From Lacicoccus qingdaonensis (GTDB lineage: Bacteria > Bacillota > Bacilli > Staphylococcales > Salinicoccaceae), in NCBI RefSeq assembly GCF_900101075.1, contig NZ_FNFY01000006.1, forward strand, positions 46,397 through 110,396: a stretch of DNA of 64,000 nt, written 5' to 3'. How positions within the stretch are numbered: the first letter of the stretch is position 1; each line of letters opens with the position of its first letter. Shown here piece by piece: positions 61,235 to 64,000 of the stretch. The notes beneath the pieces were generated by a model, which was given only the letters and a program-made list of their open reading frames with translations, did no database searches and was not told where the DNA came from. Position numbers and translations under genes: made by a program.

Positions 61235-62173
61235 TTATTTATGTCTGTCTACTCTTTTGTAAACAGGTTCTCCGATGACTCTCACTTCTGTATCGAGTTC
61301 GATGCCGTAATTTTCCTGTACTGTGTTTTTGACGAAATTGATCAGTTCTTCGTAATCGCCTGCAGTGCCGTTATCCACATTGACCATGAATCCTGCGTGT
61401 TTCTTTGAAACTTCAACGCCGCCGATGCGATGGCCCTGAAGGCCGCTGTCCTGTATCAGTTTTCCAGCGAAATTGCCGGGCGGTCTTTGGAAAACACTGC
61501 CGCATGAAGGGTATTCGAGCGGTTGTTTGCTTTCTCTCCGTTCGGTCAAATCGTCCATTATGGCATTGATATCTTCAATTTTAGCAGGTGTCATCTTAAA
61601 TCTCGCTTCTAAAATCACATAATTATTTTCCTGGATGATGCTTCGCCGGTAAGCAAGTTCCAGTTCTTCGTTCGACAACGTCAGCAGTTCTCCGTACTCG
61701 GTTGCGACTGTGGCTTCGAGCAGACAATCCTTCACTTCTCCGCCGTAGGCCCCGGCATTCATATAAATCGCGCCGCCGACACTCCCGGGGATGCCGCAGG
61801 CAAATTCCAGACCGCTGACAGAATGGTCACGTGCGAATCGTGACACGTCGATGATTGCTCTGCCGCTGCCGACAGTGATTATATCATCTTCGATGTTCAG
61901 GTGGGTCAGGTCAAGAAGGTTTAATACGACCCCTCTGATGCCGCCGTCCCTGATGATGATGTTGGAGCCGTTGCCGAGGTACGTAACAGGAACATGATTC
62001 TCGCTGCAGTACTTCAGAACTTTACATGCGTCTTCAAAATCGCCGACAGTAATATAAAAATCTGCCGGTCCTCCCGTTTCGGTATAAGTGTATTTTTGTA
62101 ATGGTTCATCAATTTTTATAGTCGAGTTATTTAAATGCATTTTCAAGTCTTGCCCGATCAGCTTCTTATCCAC
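61235..62173 (-). CDS. murB: UDP-N-acetylenolpyruvoylglucosamine reductase
   Basis: FAD enzyme of peptidoglycan synthesis making UDP-MurNAc, 312 aa (type II MurB, Gram-positive). [12 protein letters not shown] and [19 protein letters not shown] bind [23 protein letters not shown] is the core motif, [11 protein letters not shown] carries the catalytic serine region and [14 protein letters not shown] the catalytic Lys/Glu region. The GTG at 62173 has AAAGGA 9 bases upstream; an ATG 12 codons earlier has no ribosome site. Very close to staphylococcal MurB. Confidence 0.95.
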   Translation of the reverse strand: MDKKLIGQDLKMHLNNSTIKIDEPLQKYTYTETGGPADFYITVGDFEDACKVLKYCSENHVPVTYLGNGSNIIIRDGGIRGVVLNLLDLTHLNIEDDIITVGSGRAIIDVSRFARDHSVSGLEFACGIPGSVGGAIYMNAGAYGGEVKDCLLEATVATEYGELLTLSNEELELAYRRSIIQENNYVILEARFKMTPAKIEDINAIMDDLTERRESKQPLEYPSCGSVFQRPPGNFAGKLIQDSGLQGHRIGGVEVSKKHAGFMVNVDNGTAGDYEELINFVKNTVQENYGIELDTEVRVIGEPVYKRVDRHK

Positions 62174-62331
62174 GATTACAAATCCTTTCGAAATTATGCT
62201 ATTAATCATTATAAATGAATATACCCGAATTTGGAACTGAGACTCATGAAGTTTGTATACAAACAGTGAATATGATATATTTTTACTATAATTTTGCTTT
62301 TTGGTTCTATATAAATAAGGATGTGACTCTT

Positions 62332-63228
62332 TTGAAAGTGAAGCAGACGGTCACCTTTAATTTATTGCTTATTTTTATATTATTATTAAGTGCATGTGGC
62401 AATCGTTTAGCTGAAGAAACTGAAGAATATCAGCAGCAGATGGATGACATTTATACTATTAATAACGAATTAACTAATCATCTGGATAATATAGATAGTG
62501 ATAAAATACAAAATCATATTTCTGATTTGGACACTGACTTTGAAAGTGATGAATTGGAAGAGATGATTTCAAAACTTGAAGGGGAGATATTACCGCTTGC
62601 GGAATCACTGAATACAAAAGTGGATGAAATGGAAGTAACCAATGAAGATATAGAAGACCACCATAATACTTTTGTGGAAAGTGCCCAGGTAAAATATGAT
62701 TTCGCAGAGCAGCTGAGTGATTATTTAAGCACTTATCAGAACTCGGTTCAGGCAAGTGAACGGCTGATTGACCTCAGCCAGTCTTTTATGGATAATCAGA
62801 AAGAAAGAGATGACATTATAGAAAATGCTTCGGATAGTAAGGCTGAAGAGGAGATCAACACATTGATCGATCAGTTGAATTCAAACAGTGAAGAGCTTGA
62901 TGAAGCATCCAAGATTCTCGAAGGTGATGAATCCATAGAGAGCAAACAGGAACAGATTGATGATGTCCTGCTGCCGATGCTTGATGAACATGTGGATTCG
63001 CTGAACCAGATTAATCTGTCCACACAGCAGGCCAACAGAGTACGGTCGGTCAGCCTTGAGATGTATTACGGATATATTTCTTATTATGAGGAAAGAAAAA
63101 ACACGATGTCATACAATGAGAAGCTGCAAAATGTCCAGCTGCAGAATATATTATCGCTGCAGGAAAGCTATCAGAGGCTGGATGAGGACTATACAAAAGA
63201 ATTGGAAGAATTAAAGAGTGGTGAATAA
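62332..63228 (+). CDS. YkyA-family lipoprotein (putative cell-wall binding)
   Basis: 298-residue lipoprotein starting with TTG at 62332 (AAGGATGTG upstream): [22 protein letters not shown] with Cys22. The rest is one long, mainly helical and coiled-coil protein ([40 protein letters not shown]). This fits the YkyA type lipoproteins of Bacilli in length, lipobox and helical plan, including a conserved tail with [20 protein letters not shown]. Function unknown; attached to the outer face of the membrane. Confidence 0.72.
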   Translation: MKVKQTVTFNLLLIFILLLSACGNRLAEETEEYQQQMDDIYTINNELTNHLDNIDSDKIQNHISDLDTDFESDELEEMISKLEGEILPLAESLNTKVDEMEVTNEDIEDHHNTFVESAQVKYDFAEQLSDYLSTYQNSVQASERLIDLSQSFMDNQKERDDIIENASDSKAEEEINTLIDQLNSNSEELDEASKILEGDESIESKQEQIDDVLLPMLDEHVDSLNQINLSTQQANRVRSVSLEMYYGYISYYEERKNTMSYNEKLQNVQLQNILSLQESYQRLDEDYTKELEELKSGE

Positions 63229-63237
63229 ACGACCACT

Positions 63238-63477
63238 CTATATTTTTTTCTTTCCCTTTATCTGTGTTTCATATAATGGATGATCCGGATTGTTCTCAAT
63301 CTTATTGATGAAGACGTTGCGTAATATCAGCGTGATGATCCATAATGCAAATACACCAAGCAGCATGTAAGAGACCGTCGCATTATTGTTGAAGTCCAGG
63401 AAAAATAGTATGACTACGAGAAACAATGCCAGGTTAACTGTATCAAGCATGTTCCAGCGTTTGATCGGTTTGTTCAT
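63238..63477 (-). CDS. Small two-span membrane protein
   Basis: 79 residues from the ATG at 63477, which has GGAGGG upstream (MNKPIKRWNMLDTVNLALFL). Two membrane spans (about residues 12-30 and 36-56) and a charged tail ending KIENNPDHPLYETQIKGKKK. No family recognised. It is convergent with the YkyA-like gene, ending 9 bases from it. Confidence 0.65.
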   Translation of the reverse strand: MNKPIKRWNMLDTVNLALFLVVILFFLDFNNNATVSYMLLGVFALWIITLILRNVFINKIENNPDHPLYETQIKGKKKI

Positions 63478-63580
63478 AAGGTTCCCTCCAATTTTGAAAA
63501 ATGTAATATGCAAAATATTGGATTTGCTATATAATTGATTTAATGATAGATTATACTAAGTTTAATAAGAAGGTGATGAC

Positions 63581-63901
63581 ATGTTGACCAAAATAACAAA
63601 TATTGATTCATTTGATAAACTGTTAGATTCAAAACAATTTTTCTTCTTTCTTAAACATTCAAATACCTGTCCAATTTCTGCAGGAGCTTTTGAAGAATTT
63701 CAAAAATTCCACTATGAAAGAGATATCGATGGATACTATTTAATTGTACAGGACCACAGAGAACTATCCAACTATATTAGTGAAAAATACGATATTAAAC
63801 ATGAATCCCCACAGGCTTTTTACTTTGATGACAGTGAAGTGAAGTGGCATGATTCTCATGACAGAATAACATTGACAAACCTGGCTTCAGTAGAAGATTA
63901 A
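63581..63901 (+). CDS. ytxJ: Bacilliredoxin-type protein YtxJ
   Basis: Monothiol bacilliredoxin (BrxC, DUF2847) of 106 aa that removes bacillithiol from oxidised protein thiols. Thioredoxin fold with the active-site segment KHSNTCPISAGAFEEF, a single cysteine in TCPIS, and the cis-proline-like HESPQAFYFDD. GAAGGTG lies before the ATG. Its presence supports a bacillithiol-producing Firmicute. Confidence 0.9.
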   Translation: MLTKITNIDSFDKLLDSKQFFFFLKHSNTCPISAGAFEEFQKFHYERDIDGYYLIVQDHRELSNYISEKYDIKHESPQAFYFDDSEVKWHDSHDRITLTNLASVED

Positions 63902-63940
63902 AGATAAGGGGCTGGGACAAAAAGGCTCCTGAAAACTAAG

Positions 63941-63985
63941 AAAAATGGCGATTCATCGATTAATTGAGATGAATCGCCATTTTTT
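63941..63985. terminator. Terminator after ytxJ
   Basis: AAAAATGGCGATTCATC and GATGAATCGCCATTTTT form a 17-bp perfect stem with a 10-base loop. It is preceded by GGGGCTGGGACAAAAAGG, a sequence often met beside terminators in Staphylococcaceae. Confidence 0.85.
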
Positions 63986-64000
63986 ATGTGATTTTTCAGA

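Noticed and set aside
1..64000. Prophage, transposon, toxin-antitoxin, defence island or secondary-metabolite cluster
   Set aside because: No integrase, transposase, terminal inverted repeats, restriction or abortive-infection genes, or biosynthetic megaenzymes were seen; the content is metabolic and regulatory.

Overview
The window looks like a chromosomal segment of a low- to mid-GC member of the Staphylococcaceae outside Staphylococcus proper; Jeotgalicoccus or Salinicoccus would fit, but this is an inference. The support is gene content and order known from staphylococci: narGHJI-nreABC-narT, the moe/moa/mob set, nrdIEF, sstABCD and murB. RBSs are strongly Gram-positive, a bacilliredoxin-type YtxJ is present, and lipoprotein linkers and solvent-exposed segments are rich in Asp and Glu, as in halotolerant species. 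No phage, insertion sequence, CRISPR array, tRNA or rRNA was seen.

Region 1 (1-11 kb): a peptide/nickel-type ABC importer on the minus strand (permease C, permease B, ATPase D, partial ATPase F), divergent from four paralogous substrate-binding lipoproteins in a row. The fourth has its own promoter, whose -35 overlaps a perfect CcpA (cre) site. Region 2 (11-17.3 kb): small lipoprotein, GNAT, LOG-family protein, an unknown membrane-anchored charged protein, an ScdA/RIC di-iron protein that has lost its N-terminal Cys-Cys motif, and phoPR.

Region 3 (17.3-34.2 kb) is a complete nitrate respiration island: narGHJI, the NreABC oxygen/nitrate sensing system, a hemerythrin-like protein, the nitrate transporter narT, and almost the whole molybdenum cofactor pathway (moeB, moaB, moaC, moeA, mobB, moaE, moaD, mobA, moaA). 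NreC-type palindromes stand at nearly the same distance from the -10 boxes of narG and narT. Three 38-bp hairpins at a 51-bp period separate moaB from moaC. Region 4 (34.2-48.3 kb): cydDC, a DegV protein, an OhrR/SarZ-like MarR regulator, an MpfA/CorC-type CNNM transporter, two tandem coiled-coil membrane proteins, a GlsB-type stress protein with a SigB-like promoter, pabA and a pabB-pabC fusion, a shortened PxpB-like protein with PxpC, recQ and an EamA transporter.

Region 5 (48.3-64 kb): nrdIEF behind paired NrdR boxes and a perfect Gram-positive LexA box; the riboflavin operon ribD-ribE-ribBA-ribH under an FMN riboswitch, in which ribE carries an in-frame amber codon; a YtkA-like lipoprotein; a degenerate SDR behind a SigB-like promoter; the Fur-controlled siderophore transporter sstABCD; murB; a YkyA-like lipoprotein; a small membrane protein and YtxJ.

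The unifying theme is redox and anaerobic physiology: nitrate respiration and its cofactor, CydDC thiol export, di-iron nitric-oxide/oxygen proteins, class Ib ribonucleotide reductase, flavin supply and iron uptake. No wholly new multi-gene system was found. The items most worth a second look are the ribE nonsense codon, the dual NrdR/LexA control of nrd, the 51-bp hairpin array, the Cys-less ScdA, the four-protein solute-binding array and the short PxpB-like protein.
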